A DNA stretch of 64,000 nt from an uncultured Acetatifactor sp. (GTDB lineage Bacteria; Bacillota; Clostridia; Lachnospirales; Lachnospiraceae), in the NCBI GenBank assembly GCA_934433135.1, contig CAKRZO010000004.1, positions 178,832 through 242,831 on the forward strand, in the 5' to 3' direction. The notes under the pieces were generated by a model. The model was given only the letters and a program-made list of their open reading frames with translations, had not been told where the DNA came from and searched no databases. Below are positions 18,535 through 25,951 of this stretch, one piece after another (the first letter of the stretch is position 1; each line of letters opens with the position of its first letter). The position numbers and the translations under genes are program-made.

Positions 18535-18810
18535 ATGAATATGGAAGAAAGAGTTAAGAGAATCAATGAGTTGTATCACAAATCAAAAGAAGAAGGACTT
18601 ACGCAGGAAGAAATTTTAGAACAGGCGGTTCTTCGCAGACAGTATTTGGATAATATCAAGGCGAATTTGCAAGAACAGCTTAAAAACATTCGTTTTGTAG
18701 AAGATGAGATGCAGGAAGATGCTGCGCAGAAAAATGAGACACAGGAAGATACTGTGCAGGAGAATGAGACGCAGGAAGATACTGTGCAGGAGGATAAGAC
18801 AGATGACTGA
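18535..18810 (+). CDS. DUF896 (YnzC/UPF0291) protein with repetitive acidic tail
   Basis: The product has 91 aa. The core MNMEERVKRINELYHKSKEEGLTQEE...LRRQYLDNIKANLQEQL is the small helical-hairpin DUF896 domain, whose function is unknown (SOS-linked in Bacillus). The C-terminal 30 residues are a repeat of the type ETQEDTVQEN read from a 30-bp tandem repeat. AAGGTGG lies 8 bp before the ATG at 18535. The gene lies between proB and proA and overlaps proA by 8 bp, and the tail repeat contains the CAGGAGG that serves as the proA ribosome-binding site. Confidence 0.88.
   Translation: MNMEERVKRINELYHKSKEEGLTQEEILEQAVLRRQYLDNIKANLQEQLKNIRFVEDEMQEDAAQKNETQEDTVQENETQEDTVQEDKTDD
18703..18792 (+). repeat. 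Three 30-bp tandem repeats in the DUF896 tail
   Basis: Units at 18703-18732 (degenerate), 18733-18762 and 18763-18792. The last two differ by one base. They encode the acidic tail and carry an AGGAG-like motif once per unit. Confidence 0.85.
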
Positions 18811-20050
18811 TTTGACAGAAATGGGAAAAAAGGCAAAAGAGGCGGCCTACACGGTACAGAATCTCACTTCTTCCTGTAAAAATCAGGTACTCTGTGCCTG
18901 CGCGGAAAAATTGCGTGAAAATATGGATTTTTTGCTGGCGGAAAATGAAAAGGATATTTTAAAGGCTCGGGAAAACGGCATGCATCCGGGAATGATTGAC
19001 CGACTTAAGTTGACGGAAGAGCGGATTGTTGCCATGGCGGAAGGGCTCTCACAGATTGCTTCCCTGCCGGATCCGGTGGGTGAGGTTATGGACAAATGGG
19101 AGCGCCCGAATGGTCTTGTGATTGAAAAATGCAGGGTTCCGTTAGGCGTAATCGGCATTATTTATGAATCCAGACCTAATGTGACAGCGGACGCGTTCGG
19201 TCTGTGCTTTAAAGCCGGAAATGCGGTTGTGCTGAAAGGCGGAAGTGATGCCCTGTTTTCGAACCTGGCAATCGTAAAGGTTTTAAGGAAGACACTTGCC
19301 GGGAACGGAGTAACTCCGGATGCTCTTTCTTTTATTGCAGATACGGACAGAAAGGTAACAGAAGCTTTTATGAAGCTGAATGCCTACGTGGATGCCCTGA
19401 TTCCGAGGGGAGGCGCCGGACTGATTCGTTCTGTTGTGGAAAACAGTACCATTCCGGTGATTGAGACCGGAACCGGCAACTGCCATATTTATGTGGATAA
19501 AGATGCGGATACGGATATGGCCGTAAACATTATTCTGAATGCGAAGACACAGCGCATCGGCGTCTGCAATGCCTGTGAGTCGCTGGTAATTCATAAGGAT
19601 ATCCGGGAAGCGCTTTTGCCGAAGCTTCGAAAGGCGTTGTTGGAAAAGCATGTAGAAATGCGCGGGGATGAAAGGATTCGTGCTTACGTGGAGGAATGCC
19701 TGCCTGCCAGTGAAGAAGATTACGGGAAGGAATATCTGGATTATATTCTTTCTATGAAAACCGTATCCGATGTAGAGGAAGCGATCCGTCATATCAACCA
19801 TTATAATACAGGACATTCGGAAAGCATTATTACCGATAATAAGGAAACGGCGGAACTGTTTTTAAATAAGATAGATGCGGCTTGTGTCTATGTGAATGCT
19901 TCTACCAGATTTACAGATGGGTTTGAATTCGGTTTCGGAGCCGAAATCGGCATCAGTACACAGAAGTTGCATGCCAGAGGGCCTATGGGATTAAAAGAGC
20001 TGACATCCTACAAATACAAGATTTACGGAAACGGTCAGATCAGACAGTAA
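18803..20050 (+). CDS. proA: Gamma-glutamyl phosphate reductase (glutamate-5-semialdehyde dehydrogenase)
   Basis: The product has 415 aa, standard length. The nucleotide-binding region KAGNAVVLKGGSDAL, the catalytic cysteine in QRIGVCNACESLVIH, and the C-terminal signature FTDGFEFGFGAEIGISTQKLHARGP (split here across residues about 370-395) are present. It reduces gamma-glutamyl phosphate to glutamate semialdehyde, the step after ProB. The start at 18803 sits inside the end of the DUF896 gene (8-bp overlap), which suggests translational coupling. Confidence 0.94.
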   Translation: MTDLTEMGKKAKEAAYTVQNLTSSCKNQVLCACAEKLRENMDFLLAENEKDILKARENGMHPGMIDRLKLTEERIVAMAEGLSQIASLPDPVGEVMDKWERPNGLVIEKCRVPLGVIGIIYESRPNVTADAFGLCFKAGNAVVLKGGSDALFSNLAIVKVLRKTLAGNGVTPDALSFIADTDRKVTEAFMKLNAYVDALIPRGGAGLIRSVVENSTIPVIETGTGNCHIYVDKDADTDMAVNIILNAKTQRIGVCNACESLVIHKDIREALLPKLRKALLEKHVEMRGDERIRAYVEECLPASEEDYGKEYLDYILSMKTVSDVEEAIRHINHYNTGHSESIITDNKETAELFLNKIDAACVYVNASTRFTDGFEFGFGAEIGISTQKLHARGPMGLKELTSYKYKIYGNGQIRQ

Positions 20051-20074
20051 AGAAAGAGAAGAGGAAAGAGAATA

Positions 20075-20626
20075 ATGAAAGAGATCAACGGAAGCATCTG
20101 GCATACGATGAGTACGCAAAGAGTAACACCTACGGATTTTATCTGTGTGATTGAGATTTCAAAGGGCAGCAAGAATAAATATGAACTGGATAAAGAAACC
20201 GGATTTCTGATTCTGGATCGGATTCTGCATACATCCACGCATTATCCTGCCAATTATGGCTTTATTCCCAGAACTTACGGAGATGACGGGGACCCTCTGG
20301 ATGTGCTGCTTCTTTGCTCTGAGCCGATTCAACCGCTTACTCTGGTAAGAGCTTATCCTATCGGAGTGATTTCCATGCTGGATAACGGAAAAAATGATGA
20401 AAAGATCATCGCGGTTCCCTTTAACGATCCCAATTATAACTGTTATCAGGATATTTCGGAGCTTCCGCCTCATGTGGTGGAGGAGATGGAGCATTTCTTT
20501 ACCGTGTATAAAGCGCTGGAGAATAAGACCACTGCAGTCAATGAAAAAGGGGATCACAAGGAAGCCATTGAGATTATTCGTAAATGTCTGGATAACTACG
20601 TGGACACCTTTATTAAGAGTTGGTAA
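20075..20626 (+). CDS. ppa: Family I inorganic pyrophosphatase
   Basis: The product has 183 aa. The family signature DGDPLDVLLL (metal-binding aspartates), YPANYGFIPRTYG and the C-terminal KALE...ALENKTTAV helices are visible. It hydrolyses PPi to phosphate in the cytoplasm and needs Mg2+. GGAAAGAGAAT precedes the ATG. It lies 24 bp after proA and may be read from the same transcript. An arm of the palindromic repeat starts 2 bp after the stop. Confidence 0.92.
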   Translation: MKEINGSIWHTMSTQRVTPTDFICVIEISKGSKNKYELDKETGFLILDRILHTSTHYPANYGFIPRTYGDDGDPLDVLLLCSEPIQPLTLVRAYPIGVISMLDNGKNDEKIIAVPFNDPNYNCYQDISELPPHVVEEMEHFFTVYKALENKTTAVNEKGDHKEAIEIIRKCLDNYVDTFIKSW

Positions 20627-20628
20627 AA

Positions 20629-20661
20629 TCTACCTGCATGAATGCATGACTGAACTGTTAA
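20629..20661. repeat. Arm of the palindromic repeat, copy H
   Basis: ATCTACCTGCAT followed by CATGACTGAACTGTTA matches parts of copies D and E. Only one end is present. Confidence 0.65.
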
Positions 20662-20669
20662 AAAATGTG

Positions 20670-20698
20670 TTGACAAACAAAGTGCGATTGATTATAAT
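20670..20698 (+). promoter_or_regulatory. Strong sigma-A-type promoter of uraA
   Basis: TTGACA (20670-20675), 17-bp spacer, TATAAT (20693-20698). This matches the consensus exactly. Confidence 0.88.
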
Positions 20699-20710
20699 GT
20701 GACAAGATAA

Positions 20711-20750
20711 GGACCTTTAAACCCGGTACAGAGATGCCGGCAAGGACTGA
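20711..20750 (+). promoter_or_regulatory. PyrR-binding attenuator element
   Basis: The leader RNA carries CCTTTAAA-CCCGGTA-CAGAGA-TGCCGG-CAAGG. This is a hairpin whose loop CAGAGA and flanking CCTTTAA / CAAGG match the PyrR-binding anti-antiterminator of Firmicutes pyrimidine genes. With UMP or UTP bound, PyrR is expected to stabilise it and allow the downstream terminator at 20857-20882 to form. Confidence 0.75.
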
Positions 20751-20856
20751 GAGAGCGCGAAGTGCGATTTTTGAAAAAATGACCGTCAAAGTGTAAGCAA
20801 CTGTCAAGTTGTGAACAGCCGGTAAGTTTTTTCGGAGAACATTCCTGTATCATTCA

Positions 20857-20882
20857 CCCTGCCGGATGCGGCAGGGTTTTTT
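20857..20882 (+). terminator. Attenuator terminator before uraA
   Basis: CCCTGCCG / CGGCAGGG stem with a 4-nt loop, then TTTTTT, 28 bp before the uraA start. Its position between PyrR element and gene fits transcription attenuation. Confidence 0.88.
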
Positions 20883-20909
20883 GGTTAAGAAAAAACGGAG
20901 GATATTCTT

Positions 20910-22295
20910 ATGAATCTCATCTTTAATGTGCAGGACAAACCTAAATTTAATCAGCTGCTTGTGTTTGCATTACAGCAGATGCTGGCAATTATGGCAGCAA
21001 CGATCGCGGTTCCCATGATTGTCGGAAACGGACTGACTCCTGCGGCAGCCATGTTCGGTGCCGGTGTGGGAAGCCTGGTTTACTACTTTATTACGAATAA
21101 AAAGAGTCCGGTTTTTTTGGGTTCTTCCTTTGCCTTCATTAATTCTATGTTTGCTGCTTTCGCAGGCGGCGTTTCTATGGCGCTCGGCTGGTTTGGACTG
21201 ATTCTCGGTGCTGTTTTTGCCGGATTGGTTTATGTGATCATAGCTCTGATCGTGAAATTTGTAGGCGTGGAATGGCTGAATAAGCTGATGCCTGCAGTTG
21301 TAATCGGACCTACCGTTGCGATTATCGGTCTTTCCCTTGCAGGAAATGCAGTGGGCGATCTGGTAAAAGGTGATGTTTTAGTTGACGGTGCACCGGTAGC
21401 ATCCACTTACCTTGCAATGCTCTGCGGTCTGGTTACCCTGACGGTTACCATGCTTTGTTCTACCTTCGGAAAGAAGATGGTTCGTCTGATCCCTTTCATT
21501 ATCGGTATTCTGGCCGGCTATCTGACAGCCGCAATTTTTACGGCAATCGGAACGGCAGCGGACATCGATGCATTAAAGATTATTGATTTCAGCGTATTTG
21601 AAACCTATATGTTTGCGGACGGATTTTCTTTGAAAACTTTCTTCAGCATTCCGGACTTTACTTTCACCAAAGCTTTCAGTGAAGGAATTCATGAGTTGAA
21701 CTGGTCTTATGTAGCAACGATTTTTGTAGCATATGTACCGGTAGCCTTTGTTGTATTTGCAGAACATGTAGCCGATCATAAGAATCTGTCCTCCATAATC
21801 GGCAAAGATCTGCTGAAAGATCCGGGTCTGGAAAAAACATTGCTTGGCGATGGAATCGGTTCGATTGCCGGTGCGATTTTCGGCGGCTGCCCCAATACGA
21901 CATACGGAGAATCCGTAGGCTGTGTAGCCATTACCGGAAATGCTTCTTCGATCACAATTTTTACCGCTGCAATCGGCTGTATCCTTGTTTCCTTTATTAC
22001 GCCGCTGGTTGCTTTCGTAGATTCCATTCCATCCTGTGTCATGGGCGGTGTCTGCATTGCTCTTTACGGATTCATTGCAGTATCCGGCTTAAAGATGCTT
22101 CAGAAGGTTGATCTGAATGAAAACAGAAATCTGTTTGTAGCTTCCGTAATCCTGATTGCAGGTATCGGCGGACTGCAGGTAACTTTCGGTGCAGTAACCC
22201 TTACCTCTATCGCTGCTGCCTTGATTCTCGGTATCTTTACCAATGTCATTCTCGGCGGAAGAAAAGCACAGAAGGAAGAGGAAAAAGAACTGTAA
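20910..22295 (+). CDS. uraA: Uracil permease (NCS2 family)
   Basis: This 461-aa protein has about 12-14 transmembrane helices. Family features include QQMLAIMAATIAVPMIVGNG near the N-terminus, VIGPTVAIIGLSLAG, and the substrate region FAEHVADHKNLSSIIGKDLL followed by CPNTTYGESVG. NCS2 uracil permeases import uracil with protons. The PyrR attenuator in the leader supports pyrimidine rather than xanthine transport. GGAGG lies upstream of the ATG, and a tandem repeat and a terminator follow. Confidence 0.92.
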   Translation: MNLIFNVQDKPKFNQLLVFALQQMLAIMAATIAVPMIVGNGLTPAAAMFGAGVGSLVYYFITNKKSPVFLGSSFAFINSMFAAFAGGVSMALGWFGLILGAVFAGLVYVIIALIVKFVGVEWLNKLMPAVVIGPTVAIIGLSLAGNAVGDLVKGDVLVDGAPVASTYLAMLCGLVTLTVTMLCSTFGKKMVRLIPFIIGILAGYLTAAIFTAIGTAADIDALKIIDFSVFETYMFADGFSLKTFFSIPDFTFTKAFSEGIHELNWSYVATIFVAYVPVAFVVFAEHVADHKNLSSIIGKDLLKDPGLEKTLLGDGIGSIAGAIFGGCPNTTYGESVGCVAITGNASSITIFTAAIGCILVSFITPLVAFVDSIPSCVMGGVCIALYGFIAVSGLKMLQKVDLNENRNLFVASVILIAGIGGLQVTFGAVTLTSIAAALILGIFTNVILGGRKAQKEEEKEL

Positions 22296-22353
22296 GTTTG
22301 GTCAAAATTTCCGAAAACGGATGATAAATCAGATGATCAGACGATTGGAAAAT

Positions 22354-22428
22354 GATAAGAACCTGATAAGAACCTGATAAGAACCTGATAAGAACCTGAT
22401 AAGAACCTGATAAGAACCTGATAAGCCT
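22354..22428. repeat. Six perfect 11-bp tandem repeats plus a partial unit
   Basis: Unit GATAAGAACCT repeated head-to-tail at 22354-22419, then GATAAG-CCT. The unit length is close to one helical turn, and it lies between uraA and its terminator. Confidence 0.92.
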
Positions 22429-22493
22429 GAGTAATCGAAGAAAATATGCGCCGCCAGGCGCACTTGAAAAAGCCGGAAAAAAAACCTCCGAAG

Positions 22494-22517
22494 CCGGAGA
22501 GCTTTCTCCGGTTTTTT
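22494..22517 (+). terminator. Terminator after uraA
   Basis: CCGGAG / CTCCGG stem with loop AGCTTT, then TTTTTT. Confidence 0.85.
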
Positions 22518-22528
22518 CTTCCTATTTT

Positions 22529-22546
22529 TTGTTATTATTTTAACAA
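22529..22546. promoter_or_regulatory. Rex-like redox operator
   Basis: TTGTTATTATTTTAACAA, an 18-bp palindrome that matches the Rex consensus TTGTTAANNNNTTAACAA at all but one fixed position. It lies 8 bp before the -35 box of the hydrogenase promoter. Confidence 0.6.
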
Positions 22547-22553
22547 GTGCGGG

Positions 22554-22582
22554 TTGACGTACGCAAAACTACATATTATAAT
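22554..22582 (+). promoter_or_regulatory. Promoter of the [FeFe] hydrogenase gene
   Basis: TTGACG (22554-22559), 17-bp spacer, TATAAT (22577-22582). The roughly 300-nt leader that follows contains GCTTATATAAGC, possible CCCTG/CAGGG pairing, and then the whole repeat copy D. Confidence 0.78.
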
Positions 22583-22668
22583 GATTATCGTACCATAAGA
22601 ATTGCCCCCTGTCTGTGCTTATATAAGCAGGGAGAAAGATTTTGAAATACTCCCGGACAGGAGCATAA

Positions 22669-22832
22669 AGTAACAGTTCAGACAAGCATTCTTGTGGGCA
22701 GATTTCATGCTTGCATGAAAATCTACCTGCATAAAATGCCTAGAAGGCATTTATGTATGAGCTTAGCGCCAGATTTATGAGCAGCTGCGAAGCATGCGAA
22801 AAGCTTTGTGAATGGCGCGTCTGAACTGTTAC
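22669..22832. repeat. Palindromic intergenic repeat, full copy D
   Basis: 164 bp with ends AGTAACAGTTCAGAC and GTCTGAACTGTTAC. It holds nested arms (TTCATGCTTGCATGAA, ATGCCTAGAAGGCAT, GCAGCTGC). It is nearly identical to copy E in reverse orientation and sits in the hydrogenase 5' leader. Confidence 0.9.
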
Positions 22833-22888
22833 AGCATAAAAACAGTCGAAGAGATGTTTATCTGCCAACAGAAAGGAATAAACCGAAC

Positions 22889-24376
22889 ATGAGTAATATG
22901 CGTGGAATCGATACTCCTGTGAGAAAACGCAGGCGTCGTGTTTTTAAAGAAGTAGCGAATCTGGCTTATCATTCTACGAATCTGAAGGATGACATGGAAG
23001 CGCTGCCGTATCAGATTGTAGATTACGAGGAAAGTATTTATTGGGAAAATGTTTATCGGGACAGAGCCATTATCCGGGAGCGGATTCGTCTTGCTATGGG
23101 AATGAGTCTTCGTCCGGAAAACCGGAACCGTCCCGGGCATCTTACCCAAGGAGTAGAAGAGAGTAATATCGATGAAAAATATTATGAACCGCCTCTGATG
23201 CAGGTCATTCCTTCCGCATGCAATGCCTGTCCGGAAAACCGGTATGAGATTACTGATTCCTGCATGGGCTGTGTTGCGCATCCATGTCAGGCAGTCTGTC
23301 CGCGAAATGCGATTACCATGGTAAAGGGACGCAGCATTATTGATCAGGAGAAATGCATCAAATGCGGTAAGTGTAAAAATGTCTGTCCTTATGATGCGAT
23401 TTGCCATAAGGAACGTCCCTGCAAAGCGGCTTGCGGCATCAATGCCATCAAAAGCGATGAAAGGAACCGGGCTGTCATTGATAATTCCCTTTGTGTTTCC
23501 TGCGGTCAGTGCATGGTAAGTTGTCCTTTCGGAGCAATTGCCGATAAATCTCAGATTTTTCAGTTGATTCGTGCCATGCAGTCCGGACGCAAAATCGTAG
23601 CGCAGATTGCACCCGCCTTCGTAGGACAGTTCGGACCGAAAGTAACACCGGAAATGTTTAAAACCGCTTTAAAAGAACTTGGTTTTGCGGAAGTATATGA
23701 AACCGCTCTGGGAGCCGACCTTGGATGTATGGCGGAAGCAGAGCATTATGTAAAAGAAGTGGCAAGCGGCAAGCAGGCATTCGCACTGACTTCCTGCTGC
23801 CCGTCCTGGGCGGTTATGGCCAAAAATCTTTTCCCGGAGACCATTGATAAGATCAGCAATGAACTGACGCCTATGGTAGCGACTGCAAGAATTATCAAGG
23901 AGAAAGATCCGGAAGCCTCTGTTGTATTTATCGGTCCCTGCGCTTCGAAAAAGCTGGAAGCATCCAGACATGCAGTACGTTCGGATGTGGACTTTGTCAT
24001 TACCTTTGAGGAACTGACCGGCATGTTTGAAGCGAAAGGCATACTGCTGGATGAGATCAAGGCCATGGATGAGATAAAGGACGCTACCGGAGCCGGAAGA
24101 GGCTACGGCGTGGCAGGTGGTGTGGCAAGCGCCATTGAGGAATGCATCCATAAGTATTATCCCGGTACGGAAGTAAAGATTGAACATGCTGAAAGCCTCT
24201 CTGAGTGCAGAAAAGCGCTTTTATTAGCCAAAGCCGGTAAGATGAACGGCTGCCTGATCGAAGGTATGGCGTGTCCGGGAGGCTGTATTGCCGGAGCCGG
24301 AACCAATATCGCAATTCCCCAGGCGGCAAAAGAAGTGGCGAAGTTCAAAGCGGCGGCCGAAAAAGAAGTGCCGTAA
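22889..24376 (+). CDS. [FeFe] hydrogenase, monomeric ferredoxin-domain type
   Basis: The product has 495 aa. About 90 residues without clear motif come first, then a cysteine-rich ferredoxin region (CNACPENRYEITDSCMGC, CIKCGKCKNVCP, CVSCGQCMVSCP) for several [4Fe-4S] clusters. The H-cluster domain follows, with its three cysteine motifs: TSCCPSW, GPCASKK and GMACPGGCIAGAG. This is the layout of group B-like [FeFe] hydrogenases, which oxidise ferredoxin and release H2. The ATG at 22889 follows AGAAAGGAA by 9 bp; a longer frame from 22808 begins in repeat D and is rejected. The maturases HydEFG are not in the window. A Rex-like site suggests NADH-responsive control. Confidence 0.88.
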   Translation: MSNMRGIDTPVRKRRRRVFKEVANLAYHSTNLKDDMEALPYQIVDYEESIYWENVYRDRAIIRERIRLAMGMSLRPENRNRPGHLTQGVEESNIDEKYYEPPLMQVIPSACNACPENRYEITDSCMGCVAHPCQAVCPRNAITMVKGRSIIDQEKCIKCGKCKNVCPYDAICHKERPCKAACGINAIKSDERNRAVIDNSLCVSCGQCMVSCPFGAIADKSQIFQLIRAMQSGRKIVAQIAPAFVGQFGPKVTPEMFKTALKELGFAEVYETALGADLGCMAEAEHYVKEVASGKQAFALTSCCPSWAVMAKNLFPETIDKISNELTPMVATARIIKEKDPEASVVFIGPCASKKLEASRHAVRSDVDFVITFEELTGMFEAKGILLDEIKAMDEIKDATGAGRGYGVAGGVASAIEECIHKYYPGTEVKIEHAESLSECRKALLLAKAGKMNGCLIEGMACPGGCIAGAGTNIAIPQAAKEVAKFKAAAEKEVP

Positions 24377-24382
24377 AAATTG

Positions 24383-24410
24383 TAAGCCAGGTTGCATGCA
24401 ATCTGGCTTA
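24383..24410. terminator. Hairpin after the hydrogenase gene
   Basis: TAAGCCAGGTTGCA / TGCAATCTGGCTTA nearly perfect palindrome just after the stop codon. There is no T-run, so it may act as an RNA 3' end stabiliser rather than a full terminator. Confidence 0.5.
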
Positions 24411-24425
24411 TAACTAAAATTCTGC

Positions 24426-24454
24426 TTGCAGTTTTTGAAAAAAAAGATTACAAT
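24426..24454 (+). promoter_or_regulatory. Promoter of gltX
   Basis: TTGCAG (24426-24431), 17-bp spacer, TACAAT (24449-24454). Confidence 0.65.
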
Positions 24455-24496
24455 AAGGACAGGTTGTCTAAAAAGCATGAGTGGAGGAGTCAGAAG

Positions 24497-25951
24497 ATGA
24501 AGATCAGGACAAGATATGCACCCAGTCCTACAGGAAAAATGCATGTAGGAAATCTGCGTTCTGCTTTGTATGAGTTTTTAATCGCGAAGCATGAAGGAGG
24601 AGACTTTATTCTTCGTATTGAAGATACCGATCAGGAGCGTTATGTAGAAGGCGCTACGGAGATCATTTACCGCACATTGGCCAAGACAGGACTGGTTCAC
24701 GATGAAGGACCGGATAAGGACGGCGGATACGGTCCGTATGTGCAGAGTGAAAGAATGAAAACCGGCATCTATATGAAGTATGCCAAGGAATTGATTGAGA
24801 AAGGCGAAGCCTATTACTGCTTCTGTGATAAGGAACGTCTGGCTTCCCTTAAGACACAGATTGTGGAAGGCAAGGAAATCATGATTTATGATAAGCATTG
24901 CCTGTCTTTGTCCAAGGAAGAGGTGGAAGCCAATCTTGCCCAGGGCAAGCCTTTTGTCATTCGTCAGAACAATCCGTCGGAAGGCACTACCACATTCCAT
25001 GACGAGCTTTACGGCGATATTACGGTAGAAAATAAGGAGCTGGACGATATGATTCTGATCAAATCGGACGGTTACCCTACGTATAATTTTGCCAATGTCG
25101 TGGATGACCATACCATGAATATCACACATGTGGTAAGGGGAAATGAGTATCTGTCTTCTTCCCCCAAGTATGTAAGGCTTTATGACGCTTTCGGATGGAA
25201 GACGCCGGTTTATATCCACCTTCCTTTGATCACGGATGAGAACCATAAGAAGCTATCAAAAAGAAGCGGACATTCCTCTTTTGAAGATTTGTTGGAACAG
25301 GGATTTTTGACAGAAGCCATTGTCAATTATATTGCTTTGCTGGGCTGGAGTCCGGAAGATAACCGGGAGATCTTTTCCCTGGAGGATCTGATTCGTGAGT
25401 TTGATTATCACAGAATCAGCAAGTCGCCTGCCGTTTTTGACATTGTTAAATTAAAATGGATGAACGGTGAATATCTCAAGGCAATGGATTTTGAGGCGTT
25501 CTATGAGATTGCGGAACCCTATTTGAAAAAAGCAATTACGAAGGATTTGGATCTTAAGAAGATTGCCGCCATGGTAAAGACGCGTATAGAGATTTTCCCG
25601 GATATTGCAGGCCAGGTAGATTTCTTTGAAAGCCTTCCTTCTTATGATACAGAGATGTATGTGCATAAGAAAATGAAGACAACAAAAGAATCCTCGCTGG
25701 AAGTATTAAAGGAAATCCTTCCGGTTCTGGAAGAACTTTCCGATTACAGTAACGATGCCCTGTACCAGACTCTTTTGGAGTATGCAAAAGAAAAGGGCTA
25801 TAAGAGCGGATATGTGCTGTGGCCGATCAGAACAGCTGTTTCCGGAAAGCAGATGACGCCTGCAGGCGCTACGGAGATTATGGAGATTCTGGGAAAAGAA
25901 GAATCGCTTGCACGAATTCGGAAAGGAATCGCTCTTCTTGAACAGAACTGA
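24497..25951 (+). CDS. gltX: Glutamyl-tRNA synthetase
   Basis: This 484-aa class I synthetase has the HIGH-type motif PSPTGKMHVGNLRSAL near the N-terminus and KLSKRSG near residue 255. It charges tRNA-Glu, and in many Clostridia also tRNA-Gln through later amidation. The start at 24497 is set by GTGGAGGAG; the frame extends upstream without a better start. The gene end overlaps the beginning of the helicase gene. Confidence 0.95.
   Translation: MKIRTRYAPSPTGKMHVGNLRSALYEFLIAKHEGGDFILRIEDTDQERYVEGATEIIYRTLAKTGLVHDEGPDKDGGYGPYVQSERMKTGIYMKYAKELIEKGEAYYCFCDKERLASLKTQIVEGKEIMIYDKHCLSLSKEEVEANLAQGKPFVIRQNNPSEGTTTFHDELYGDITVENKELDDMILIKSDGYPTYNFANVVDDHTMNITHVVRGNEYLSSSPKYVRLYDAFGWKTPVYIHLPLITDENHKKLSKRSGHSSFEDLLEQGFLTEAIVNYIALLGWSPEDNREIFSLEDLIREFDYHRISKSPAVFDIVKLKWMNGEYLKAMDFEAFYEIAEPYLKKAITKDLDLKKIAAMVKTRIEIFPDIAGQVDFFESLPSYDTEMYVHKKMKTTKESSLEVLKEILPVLEELSDYSNDALYQTLLEYAKEKGYKSGYVLWPIRTAVSGKQMTPAGATEIMEILGKEESLARIRKGIALLEQN

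Noticed and set aside
22354..22428. CRISPR-like array
   Set aside because: Units are 11 bp and directly joined with no spacers, and no cas genes are present; a simple tandem repeat.
22808..22888. Earlier start of the hydrogenase gene
   Set aside because: It lies in repeat copy D without a ribosome site, and 22889 has AGAAAGGAA at good spacing.
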